Part shown: piece after piece, positions 36,506 through 42,578 of the stretch
Layout: each line of letters begins with the position of its first letter
Position numbering within the stretch: position 1 is the stretch's first letter
Origin: Saccharopolyspora aridisoli
Lineage (GTDB): Bacteria > Actinomycetota > Actinomycetes > Mycobacteriales > Pseudonocardiaceae
Assembly (NCBI RefSeq): GCF_004348445.1
Contig: NZ_SMKV01000043.1
Location: 1-42,578 of the forward strand
Length of the DNA stretch: 42,578 nt
Direction of reading: 5' to 3'
Translations under genes and position numbers: made by a program
The notes under the pieces: model-generated
The model's input: the letters and a program-made list of their open reading frames with translations, nothing else
What the model was told of the DNA's origin: nothing
The model's database searches: none

Positions 36506-37516
36506 TCATTCCTCGCTGATTCCACGGGCCTCTCGGCCCAAGATCAATTCCGCGATGCGCTCAAGATCGTCGACCGACCCGTATTCGATGACGATCTTGC
36601 CCTTCCGGCTTCCGCGGGCCACCTTCACCTTGGTGTCGAAGTGATTCGCGAGCCGGTCCGCCAGCCGGTCGAAGCCTGGCGCCTGGATCTGCTTCTTCGC
36701 CGAGGACTTCTCCTTCGCAGGAGCCTCGGACTTCCTGAGCGTCACCTGCTCCTCGGTCGCGCGAACCGAAAGACCCTCTGCGACGATCCGCTTCGCCAGG
36801 TCCTCCTGGTGCCCGACGTCGTCGAGGCTCAGCAGCGCGCGGGCGTGTCCGGCGGACAGCACACCGACGGCGACCCGACGCTGGACTTCGAGGGGGAGGC
36901 GTAGCAGCCGGATGGTGTTGGTGATGACTGGACGGCTCCGACCGATCCGGTCCGCGAGTTCATCGTGGGTCACGCCGAACTCGTCCAGCAGTTGCTGGTA
37001 GGCCGCCGCCTCTTCCAGCGGGTTGAGCTGCACGCGGTGGATGTTCTCCAGCAGCGCGTCCCGGAGCAGCGCGTCGTCCTTGGTCTCGCGGACGATCGCG
37101 GGGATGTACTCCAGACCGGCCAGCTGGGAGGCGCGCCACCGGCGCTCGCCCATGATCAGCTCGTACTGATCGTCCTCGATCTCACGCACCACGATGGGCT
37201 GCATGAGCCCGAACTCGCGGATCGAGTGCTCCAACTCGTTGAGCGCTTCCTCGTCGAAGACCTGACGAGGCTGCTTCGGGTTGGGGTTGATCGATGCGAT
37301 GGCGATCTCTTTGTAGACGGCACCTGCAACGGACCCCTGCGCCTCGCCCTCCGTTTCACGTGAAACGGAGGGCTCCGGCTGGGAGCCGCCGTACGCGGGT
37401 TCACCACGCATCCTTGAAGTCGCCCCGCCCAACGTGGCGCCATCGGCACCGGCTGGGGGAGCGCTCGGGATCAGCGCGGCGATACCGCGGCCCAGACCAC
37501 CTCGTCGCTCGGTCAT
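36506..37516 (-). CDS. parB: Chromosome partitioning protein ParB
   Basis: The 336-residue protein binds parS and spreads by CTP-dependent clamp closure, loading SMC and guiding origin segregation. Visible parts are the N-terminal ParA-stimulating stretch ([13 protein letters not shown]), the CTP-binding domain with [25 protein letters not shown] (GERR at 123-126), the helix-turn-helix [29 protein letters not shown], and a C-terminal dimer domain. It carries a parS site within its own coding sequence (37352-37367), read as VSRET. The ATG 37516 overlaps the parA stop as ATGA; GGAAG lies upstream. Confidence 0.97.
   Translation of the reverse strand: MTERRGGLGRGIAALIPSAPPAGADGATLGGATSRMRGEPAYGGSQPEPSVSRETEGEAQGSVAGAVYKEIAIASINPNPKQPRQVFDEEALNELEHSIREFGLMQPIVVREIEDDQYELIMGERRWRASQLAGLEYIPAIVRETKDDALLRDALLENIHRVQLNPLEEAAAYQQLLDEFGVTHDELADRIGRSRPVITNTIRLLRLPLEVQRRVAVGVLSAGHARALLSLDDVGHQEDLAKRIVAEGLSVRATEEQVTLRKSEAPAKEKSSAKKQIQAPGFDRLADRLANHFDTKVKVARGSRKGKIVIEYGSVDDLERIAELILGREARGISEE
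37347..37372. promoter_or_regulatory. parS: parS site 3, in a 26-bp perfect palindrome inside parB
   Basis: The parS core CGTTTCACGTGAAACG is at 37352-37367. The symmetry continues outwards to 37347 and 37372 (CCCTC with GAGGG). It is coding DNA of parB, residues about 49-57. Confidence 0.93.
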
Positions 37517-38508
37517 GCTGTCTTCCTTTCGGCACCCCGCTCCGCGATCTCTCGCGCCGCGTCCAGGTAGCTCATCGAGCCTCGTGATCCCGGATCGTAG
37601 GTCAACACGGTCTGACCGAAGCCCGGAGCCTCAGAAATCTTCACGCTACGCGGAATCACCGTCCGCAGGGTCAGGTCGCCGAAATGACCGCGCACCTCGG
37701 CGGTGACCTGATCGGCGAGCTTGGTTCGCCCGTCGTACATCGTCAGCAGGATCGTGGAGACCCACAGCGCCGGGTTGAGGTGGGATTGCACCAGCTCGAT
37801 GTTGCGGAGCAGCTGTCCCAGACCCTCCAGCGCGTAGTACTCGCACTGGATCGGGATCAGCACCTCGTGCGCGGCGACCAACGCGTTCACCGTGAGCAGA
37901 CCGAGGGACGGCGGGCAATCCACGAAGACGTAGTCGAAGTCCAACGCCTCGACCGATTCGGAGTTCAGGGCCTCCTTCAGACGGCCTTCGCGAGCCACCA
38001 TCGTGACGAGCTCGATCTCCGAGCCGGCGAGGTCGATCGTGGCCGGAACGCAGAAGAGGTTGTCCGACTGGGTGCTCTTGGCGGCCGCGTCACCGACGCT
38101 GATCTCGCCCAGGAGCACCTCGTAGACCGAGGGAACGCCACCACGGTGCTCAACACCCAGCGCGGTGCTCGCGTTACCCTGCGGGTCGAGGTCGATCACG
38201 AGGACCTTGAGACCGTGCAGCGCCAACCCGGCCGCGAGGTTCACCGTGCTCGTCGTCTTGCCGACGCCGCCCTTCTGGTTGGCCACGGTGATGATGCGCC
38301 GGTTCTTGGGGCGGGGGAGGTCCAGCTCGTCGGGGTGCAGCACGCGCGTGGCGCGCTGCGCCTCCTCCATGATCGGAGTCCAGCCGATGTCGTCCCGGCC
38401 GAAACTCATGGCGTTGGTCTCCGGGCCGGAGGGGAATCGCATGGCGCCCATCGCGCGCCCCCTTGTTTCACGTGAAACCTGACCCGCTCCGTTTTCCTCC
38501 GGATTCAC
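37513..38508 (-). CDS. parA: Chromosome partitioning ATPase ParA
   Basis: The 331-residue Walker-type ATPase moves ParB-parS complexes. It has the deviant Walker A KGGVGKTT (79-86), the Walker B region [15 protein letters not shown], and [10 protein letters not shown]. The N-terminal 75 residues are an extension typical of actinobacterial ParA. GTG 38508 overlaps the rsmG stop as GTGA, supporting this start. An internal ATG at 38451 with AAGGGGG upstream could also be used. The first option puts parS site 4 (38464-38479) inside the coding region, again as VSRET. Confidence 0.95.
   Translation of the reverse strand: MNPEENGAGQVSRETRGRAMGAMRFPSGPETNAMSFGRDDIGWTPIMEEAQRATRVLHPDELDLPRPKNRRIITVANQKGGVGKTTSTVNLAAGLALHGLKVLVIDLDPQGNASTALGVEHRGGVPSVYEVLLGEISVGDAAAKSTQSDNLFCVPATIDLAGSEIELVTMVAREGRLKEALNSESVEALDFDYVFVDCPPSLGLLTVNALVAAHEVLIPIQCEYYALEGLGQLLRNIELVQSHLNPALWVSTILLTMYDGRTKLADQVTAEVRGHFGDLTLRTVIPRSVKISEAPGFGQTVLTYDPGSRGSMSYLDAAREIAERGAERKTA
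38464..38479. promoter_or_regulatory. parS: parS site 4, at the parA 5' end
   Basis: TGTTTCACGTGAAACC falls in the first codons of parA (VSRET), or in its leader if the internal ATG at 38451 is the start. Confidence 0.93.
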
Positions 38509-39209
38509 CGTCCACGTTCCTTTCTCGCTCGACGTGTCTCACGACGCCGACCGGACGAGGTTCGGGCCGCCGCGACCCGCTCCACCACGACAACGGTCGT
38601 CGGCACATCGAGTACGCCGACACCGCATGATTTGACTGCCCCACGACCGCCACCGGCTGCGGCGATCGCCGCAGCATCCCGTTCGAGTTCTTCGGCCGCG
38701 CTATCGCCCTTCATGGCGAGCAGTAGGCCGTCCTGACGCAGCAGCGGGAGAGACCACTTCGCGAGCCGTTCCATCGGCGCCACGGCGCGCGCGGTCACGA
38801 CGTCCTGATCAGCAAGTCGTTCGCGCACCGGACCCTCCTCGGCACGACCACGCACCACCTCAACGGTGAGTGCCAGCTCGGTGATGACTTCCTGCAACCA
38901 CGTCACCCGCCGAGCCATCGGCTCCAGCAGGGTGAGGGTGAGATCCGGGCGAGCGATCGCCAACGGGATGCCCGGCAACCCCGCCCCAGAGCCTACGTCC
39001 ACAACCCGGCTTTGAGGTGGGAGCAACTCCGCAATCACAGCAGAGTTCAGCAAATGTCTTTCCCAGAGCCGGTCTAATTCGCGTGGACCGATCAATCCGC
39101 GACGGATTCCGTGCTCCTGGAGCAACTCGGCGAACCTCTCCGCCAACTCCACTCGCTCACCGAAAACGACCCGCGCCGCCTCGGGCGCACCTCCGGTCAA
39201 GACATTCAC
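38505..39209 (-). CDS. rsmG: 16S rRNA (guanine527-N7)-methyltransferase
   Basis: The 234-residue enzyme methylates G527 of 16S rRNA using S-adenosylmethionine. It shows the GidB/RsmG motifs IGPRELDRLWERHLLNSAVIAELLP, the SAM site VVDVGSGAGLPGIPLAIARP, LLEPMARRVTWLQ and VVTARAVAPMERL. The C-terminus is a basic Arg-rich tail ([14 protein letters not shown]). GTG 39209 is the only clear start. It lies six bases from parS site 5, and its stop overlaps the parA start. Confidence 0.96.
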   Translation of the reverse strand: MNVLTGGAPEAARVVFGERVELAERFAELLQEHGIRRGLIGPRELDRLWERHLLNSAVIAELLPPQSRVVDVGSGAGLPGIPLAIARPDLTLTLLEPMARRVTWLQEVITELALTVEVVRGRAEEGPVRERLADQDVVTARAVAPMERLAKWSLPLLRQDGLLLAMKGDSAAEELERDAAAIAAAGGGRGAVKSCGVGVLDVPTTVVVVERVAAARTSSGRRRETRRARKERGR

Positions 39210-39214
39210 CCCGC

Positions 39215-39230
39215 TGTTTCACGTGGAACC
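39215..39230. promoter_or_regulatory. parS: parS site 5
   Basis: TGTTTCACGTGGAACC sits in the leader just before rsmG. One arm carries the TTCC variant. Confidence 0.92.
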
Positions 39231-39284
39231 AAAGACTTCGCTCTAGCCTGCCGGATCGCGATCCGAAGCCGCGCACCAACCCGC

Positions 39285-39300
39285 TGTTTCACGTGAAACC
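39285..39300. promoter_or_regulatory. parS: parS site 6
   Basis: TGTTTCACGTGAAACC lies 70 bp from site 5, so the two are spaced by about seven helical turns, in the non-coding gap between jag and rsmG. Confidence 0.93.
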
Positions 39301-39409
39301 ACGCCGAACGAGTACCGGCGGGGTCGAGGACCATTCAGCCAGACCACAATTTCAGAGCTGTTGCACCACGACTACGGTCCAGTCCGGCCGGTGCCCATCC
39401 GGTGAGTGT

Positions 39410-39457
39410 TAAGTCGACAAAACGCCCCCGCCTGGACCGGGGTCCGACGGGGGCGTT
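39410..39457 (-). terminator. Terminator of the rpmH-rnpA-yidD-yidC-jag operon
   Basis: In the minus direction, the arms 39457-39448 and 39430-39421 (10 bp, CCCCC/GGGGG core) enclose an inner GGACC/GGTCC stem. They are followed by GTTTTGTCGAC (39421-39410). It is 16 bases after the jag stop. Confidence 0.88.
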
Positions 39458-39472
39458 CAGCAGGGGAGTGGG

Positions 39473-40024
39473 TCAGCTCTTGAAGACGACGACCTTGCGG
39501 TTGGGCTCTTCGCCTTCGCTCTCGCTGTACACACCATCGATCGCCGCAACGGCGTCGTGGATGATCTTTCGCTCGAACGGGGTCATGGGCCGCAGCCGGG
39601 CCTCCTGCCCGCTCTTGAGGACCTCTTCGGCAGTGGACCGGCCGATGTCGGAGAGCTCCTCGCGGCGCCCGGCGCGCCAGCCGGCGACGTCGAGCATGAG
39701 CCGGCTGCGCACGCCGGTGTCCTGCTGGACGGCGAGCCTGGTCAGCTCCTGAAGGGCTTCGAGCACCTGGCCGCGGCCACCGACGAGCTTCTCGAGATCG
39801 GAGCCTCCGTCGATGCTCACCACCGCACGGCCGGCCTCCACGTCGAGGTCGATGTCGCCGTCGTAGTCGAGCAGGTCGAGCAACCGCTCCAGGTAGTCGC
39901 CCGCGACGTCACCTTCCTGCACTAGCAGCGCCTCGGTGTTGGACACCTCGGGGGAGGACTCGTCGTTGGCGGGGGAGTCGGTGGCCTCGGCGGCGGCCGG
40001 GCTCTCCTGCACAGTTTCAGACAC
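39473..40024 (-). CDS. jag: Jag/SpoIIIJ-associated RNA-binding protein (KhpB-like)
   Basis: The 183-residue cytosolic protein has an acidic N-terminus (1-35), a KH-like domain (VVSIDGGSDLEKLVGGRGQVLEALQELTRLAV) and a C-terminal R3H domain (RLRPMTPFERKIIHDAVAAIDGVYSESEGEEPNRKVVV). It binds RNA and is typically cotranscribed with yidC. GTG 40024 follows AGAGGAG seven bases upstream. The gap to yidC is 33 bases. Confidence 0.93.
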   Translation of the reverse strand: MSETVQESPAAAEATDSPANDESSPEVSNTEALLVQEGDVAGDYLERLLDLLDYDGDIDLDVEAGRAVVSIDGGSDLEKLVGGRGQVLEALQELTRLAVQQDTGVRSRLMLDVAGWRAGRREELSDIGRSTAEEVLKSGQEARLRPMTPFERKIIHDAVAAIDGVYSESEGEEPNRKVVVFKS

Positions 40025-40057
40025 TGGGTGTCTCCTCTCCAGGGGTTCGCGACGGGG

Positions 40058-40996
40058 TCAGCGGGTCTCGCCCGGCTTGTCCGCGTCACGAGCGCGGTCT
40101 TCGATCACCCCGGGGATCTCACCGGGTTGGTCATCGGACGCCTTCTCGGCGGTGGTCGAATCGACCGTGGCCGAAGTGGTGCCTGCCGAGTTCGCGACCG
40201 CGGGCGCGCCGGCGGACGCAGCCTCCTCGCGATCGATCCGGCGGTACACCACTCGTTGCTGTCCCAGCGTCCAGAAGTTGTTAGCCAGCCAGTAGATCAG
40301 AATGGCCAGCGGGAGGAACGGACCACCGACGATAGCGAACATCGGGAAGATCCACAGCATCAGTTTGTTGGTCATCGCCGCCTGCGGGCTGGCGGCGGCC
40401 TCGGGGCTCTGCCGCTGCAGCGAGTGCCGGGCGGTGAAGTGCGTGGCGATCGCGGCGGCGATCATCAGCGGCACCGCGACGGTCATCATGGACAGCCGGT
40501 CGGTGCCGAAGATCGCGAGCAGCTCGGCGGGCTGGCTGAGCGTGTTGGACAGCTTCGCGCCGAACAAGTCAGCCTCGACGAAGGAGGCGACGTCGGCGGC
40601 GTTGAACACGAAGTTGCCGGGAGCTCCGGGCTTGAAGCCGTTGAGCACGTGGAAGAGACCGATGAACACCGGGACCTGCACGAGCATGGGCAAGCAGCCG
40701 GAAAGCGGGTTGAAGCCCTGTTCGGTCTGGAGCTTCTGCATCTCCGCGGCGAGCTTCTGCTTGTCGTCCCCGTGCTTCTCCTGCAGCTCCCGCACCAGGG
40801 GAGCGAACTCCTGCATCTTCTTCATCGATCGGACCTGGTGCACGAACGGCTGGAACAGCAGCGCGCGCAGGGTGAAGACGAGGAAGATGACCGAGAGCGA
40901 CCAAGCGAACCCGCTCGACGGATCGAGTACCGAGCCGAAGACCTTGTGCCAGAACCAGAGGATGGCCGACACGGGGTAGTAGATGAAGTCCAGCAC
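40058..40996 (-). CDS. yidC: Membrane protein insertase YidC
   Basis: The 312-residue protein inserts and folds membrane proteins, alone or with SecYEG. It has the conserved N-terminal YYPVSAILWFWHKVF helix, the core helices beginning FAWSLSVIFLVFTLRALLFQPF with the hydrophilic-groove Arg, the coiled cytoplasmic loop MKKMQEFAPLVRELQEKHGDDKQKLAAEMQKL, GFNPLSGCLPMLVQVPVFIGLFHVL, and a C-terminal cytoplasmic tail rich in acidic residues. The GTG 40996 has GAGGAG upstream within the end of yidD. It fits the gram-positive short YidC form. Confidence 0.96.
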   Translation of the reverse strand: MLDFIYYPVSAILWFWHKVFGSVLDPSSGFAWSLSVIFLVFTLRALLFQPFVHQVRSMKKMQEFAPLVRELQEKHGDDKQKLAAEMQKLQTEQGFNPLSGCLPMLVQVPVFIGLFHVLNGFKPGAPGNFVFNAADVASFVEADLFGAKLSNTLSQPAELLAIFGTDRLSMMTVAVPLMIAAAIATHFTARHSLQRQSPEAAASPQAAMTNKLMLWIFPMFAIVGGPFLPLAILIYWLANNFWTLGQQRVVYRRIDREEAASAGAPAVANSAGTTSATVDSTTAEKASDDQPGEIPGVIEDRARDADKPGETR

Positions 40997-41001
40997 GCGG
41001 G

Positions 41002-41349
41002 CTACTCCTCGGCGGGTTTGTCGGAAAGGCGAATGCCGGCTCGCCGCTCACGGGGTGGTGGGACCGGGTCCAGTCCTCCGGGGTGCCAGGGTCCGCAGCG
41101 CAGGAGCCTGCGGGCGGTGAGCCATCCGCCGCGGAACAACCCGTGCACGGTCAGCGCCTCGACAGCGTAAGCGCTGCAGCTGGGGTAGAACCGGCACATC
41201 GGCGGCAGCAGCGGGGAGATGACCTTGCGGTAGACGTGCACCGGGCCGAGCATGAGCCAAGCGGACAGGTGGGGTTTGCGCCCCGCACGACTTTCGTCAT
41301 GCGATTCGTCATGCCGCCGATCCGGTGCCATCTCCCGCAACCCCGCCAT
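41002..41349 (-). CDS. yidD: Membrane protein insertion efficiency factor YidD
   Basis: The 115-residue protein contains the YidD core [62 protein letters not shown], with its three conserved Cys. The N-terminal 30 residues are polar and His/Arg-rich, longer than usual. ATG 41349 overlaps the rnpA stop as TGATG. The stop is five bases before yidC. Confidence 0.93.
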   Translation of the reverse strand: MAGLREMAPDRRHDESHDESRAGRKPHLSAWLMLGPVHVYRKVISPLLPPMCRFYPSCSAYAVEALTVHGLFRGGWLTARRLLRCGPWHPGGLDPVPPPRERRAGIRLSDKPAEE

Positions 41350-41780
41350 CAACTGCTGTCCGGGCCATCCGGGTGACGGACGCGAAGCTTCTTCAGCGCC
41401 GCGTCGATGTCCGTGCCGAGTTCCCGGCTGGACGCGTCCGCTGCCGGTGGCAGCGCCCGAACCACCACCAGTGTGCCAGCGGGCAGGTCCGGGAGGCGGT
41501 CTCGCATCAAGTGCCGCAGACGGCGGGCGACCCGGTGGCGCACCACCGCGACACCCACGGCCTTGCTTACGACAAAACCCACCCGGGTCGAAGCAGACGA
41601 ATCCCGGGTGGGTGCCGTATTAGCTTGAGCCTCCGGCTTGGCCTCACCACCGACCCGAGCCCGGGTCTGGTCCGGGCGCAGGACGTGGACCACCAGTCGG
41701 GGACGTCCGGCCCGACGACCACGACGGACCACCAGGCGGAAGTCCTGGTTCCTGGTCAGCCGGGCTGCCGTGGGAAGCAC
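41349..41780 (-). CDS. rnpA: Ribonuclease P protein component
   Basis: The 143-residue basic protein binds the RNase P RNA for 5' maturation of tRNAs. It shows [55 protein letters not shown] (the RNR-type motif) and [10 protein letters not shown]. Compared with the usual protein there is a polar insertion of about 20 residues ([22 protein letters not shown]) between the second strand and [12 protein letters not shown] 41780 lies 12 bases after rpmH. Confidence 0.94.
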   Translation of the reverse strand: MLPTAARLTRNQDFRLVVRRGRRAGRPRLVVHVLRPDQTRARVGGEAKPEAQANTAPTRDSSASTRVGFVVSKAVGVAVVRHRVARRLRHLMRDRLPDLPAGTLVVVRALPPAADASSRELGTDIDAALKKLRVRHPDGPDSS

Positions 41781-41792
41781 GGCCGGACGCGA

Positions 41793-41936
41793 TCAGGCAG
41801 ACAGCTGCGCGCGGCCCCGGCGACGGCGCGTGGCCACGATGGCCCGGCCGGCGCGAGTGCGCATGCGCAGCCGGAACCCGTGCTTCCTGGCACGGCGGCG
41901 GTTGTTCGGCTGGAAAGTGCGCTTGCCCTTGCTCAC
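41793..41936 (-). CDS. rpmH: 50S ribosomal protein L34
   Basis: This 47-residue frame translates as [20 protein letters not shown]..., with the L34 signature and the C-terminal RRGRAQLSA. It is a component of the large ribosomal subunit. GTG 41936 has GGGAG six bases upstream. It is the first gene of the operon leading to jag; dnaA is expected to start divergently beyond the right end. Confidence 0.97.
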   Translation of the reverse strand: MSKGKRTFQPNNRRRARKHGFRLRMRTRAGRAIVATRRRRGRAQLSA

Positions 41937-42300
41937 GGTCGGATCTCCCGGTTACTACAGGCACCGATGGTCAGTTCGGACCACGGTTCGGTCTTGGTGT
42001 CCCCGGTTCTTCAACCCGCAGGTCCGCAGGTTACGGACCAAGAGCCGCAAGGCCGGGCGTGACGTCGGCGCGCCGACGTGCCCGCTGCACAAGCGGGGGA
42101 CTGCACGAGAGTACGCCAGAGCCGGCAGCAGGCTCACAGCCGGGGTCGGCATGGCGGTATCGGCCCCATAACGAAGGCGGCCGGGCCCGGCGAAGCGGGT
42201 CGCGAGGCTGGCGGAGAGTCCGCGCTGGTGATCGGGTCACCGCTCGTCGACACCGAAGAGCCTGCCACATCACGATCTCCGCGAGGCCCCGGGGATCTCC

Positions 42301-42329
42301 TTGTGGGTGAGGCCGCAGCTTGTTAGCGT
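42301..42329 (+). promoter_or_regulatory. Candidate dnaA promoter
   Basis: TTGTGG (42301-42306) and TAGCGT (42324-42329) are separated by 17 bases, a fair sigma-70-type match. It points towards the expected dnaA gene. Confidence 0.45.
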
Positions 42330-42461
42330 GCCTCCCTGCGGTGTCGCGGGCCGGTGGTTGGGAGCATCGGTCGGCAGTAGGGGGAACTGACCTGGATCGC
42401 AGGGGTACTAGGGCCCCAGGGGGAAACACCGGAGCGGGCTGCCGTACCTTCATACACACGC

Positions 42462-42482
42462 TGTGGACAACTCTGTGGACAC
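42462..42482. promoter_or_regulatory. DnaA boxes upstream of dnaA
   Basis: TGTGGACAA at 42462-42470 is a strong DnaA box, and TGTGGACAC at 42474-42482 is a one-mismatch box in the same orientation. A weaker inverted partner TGTGTCCAT follows. They probably serve autoregulation of dnaA; the main oriC lies beyond the window, normally between dnaA and dnaN. Confidence 0.75.
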
Positions 42483-42578
42483 GTGTGTCCATCGAGTCGC
42501 CCACACGTTCCGTGGTACCCGCTACCCGTGCAACCTTGGGGGTTGGGGACCGGGGCCGCAACCGGGGAGCATCAAGCG

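Larger units (their letters stand above)
41937..42578. other. dnaA-rpmH intergenic region (origin-proximal, partial)
   Basis: No gene is seen in these 642 bases. They should hold the rpmH promoter (minus strand), the dnaA promoter (plus strand) and DnaA boxes. The dnaA start is not reached before the window ends. A 176-codon minus-strand frame is a shadow. Confidence 0.8.

Noticed and set aside
42031..42561. 176-codon minus-strand frame in the dnaA-rpmH gap
   Set aside because: It covers DnaA boxes and the likely dnaA promoter, lacks a ribosome site and has no recognisable domain.

Overview
The window is about 42.6 kb of very GC-rich chromosome from a filamentous-type actinobacterium, read from the left flank of the replication origin up to the rpmH-dnaA gap. 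Codons end mostly in G or C, GTG starts are common, and several genes look leaderless. The gene order cca - NUDIX - DUF6049 - murJ - pseudokinase - sigM - anti-sigma - trxB - trxA - cwlM-like ... parB - parA - rsmG - jag - yidC - yidD - rnpA - rpmH is the order known from mycobacteria and related genera next to dnaA. A conservon, a MacRS-like two-component pair and a DasR-type operator point to a Streptomyces-like or Pseudonocardiaceae genome. My best guess is Saccharopolyspora or a near relative, which is inference. No rRNA, tRNA, CRISPR, prophage or insertion sequence was seen.

Layout. 1-5.1 kb: AI-2E-type membrane protein, a membrane diguanylate cyclase, and a MacS/MacR-like sensor kinase and regulator pair. 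5.1-8.7 kb: PTS enzyme I with a DasR-type operator over its start codon, a small hypothetical gene, a mycoredoxin-like protein and a TetR regulator. 8.7-12.6 kb: a 700-base non-coding stretch and then a conservon (cvnA-cvnB-cvnC-P450) that lacks the usual GTPase gene. 12.6-19.5 kb: a secreted protein, an acyl-CoA oxidase-like flavoprotein, leuS with an apparent leucine attenuator, and an SdpI-family protein. 19.6-22.5 kb: a DnaA-box cluster, yqgE, the CCA-adding enzyme and a NUDIX hydrolase. 22.5-28.3 kb: DUF6049 protein, MurJ flippase and a membrane pseudokinase. 28.4-32.9 kb: sigM-like ECF sigma factor, anti-sigma factor, thioredoxin reductase, thioredoxin and a CwlM-like amidase. 33-36.4 kb: GNAT acetyltransferase, PLP aminotransferase and a D-Ala-D-Ala-ligase-like ATP-grasp protein. 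36.4-42.6 kb: parB, parA, rsmG, jag, yidC, yidD, rnpA, rpmH on the minus strand, six parS sites between 33.8 and 39.3 kb, and the dnaA-side intergenic region with DnaA boxes.

How the genes fit together. The right half is a growth, cell-wall and chromosome-segregation cluster. MurJ, the pseudokinase and the CwlM-like protein belong to peptidoglycan synthesis control; sigM and trxBA to redox and envelope stress; ParABS to origin segregation; YidC, YidD and Jag to membrane insertion; RnpA, RsmG and L34 to RNA and ribosome function. The most notable regulatory structures are the leuS leader peptide with its terminator, the dre-like operator on the enzyme I start codon, a GGAAC-N18-GTT promoter before trxBA, a palindromic DnaA-box cluster between convergent genes about 23 kb from the origin, and a degenerate repeat found in gaps between convergent genes.
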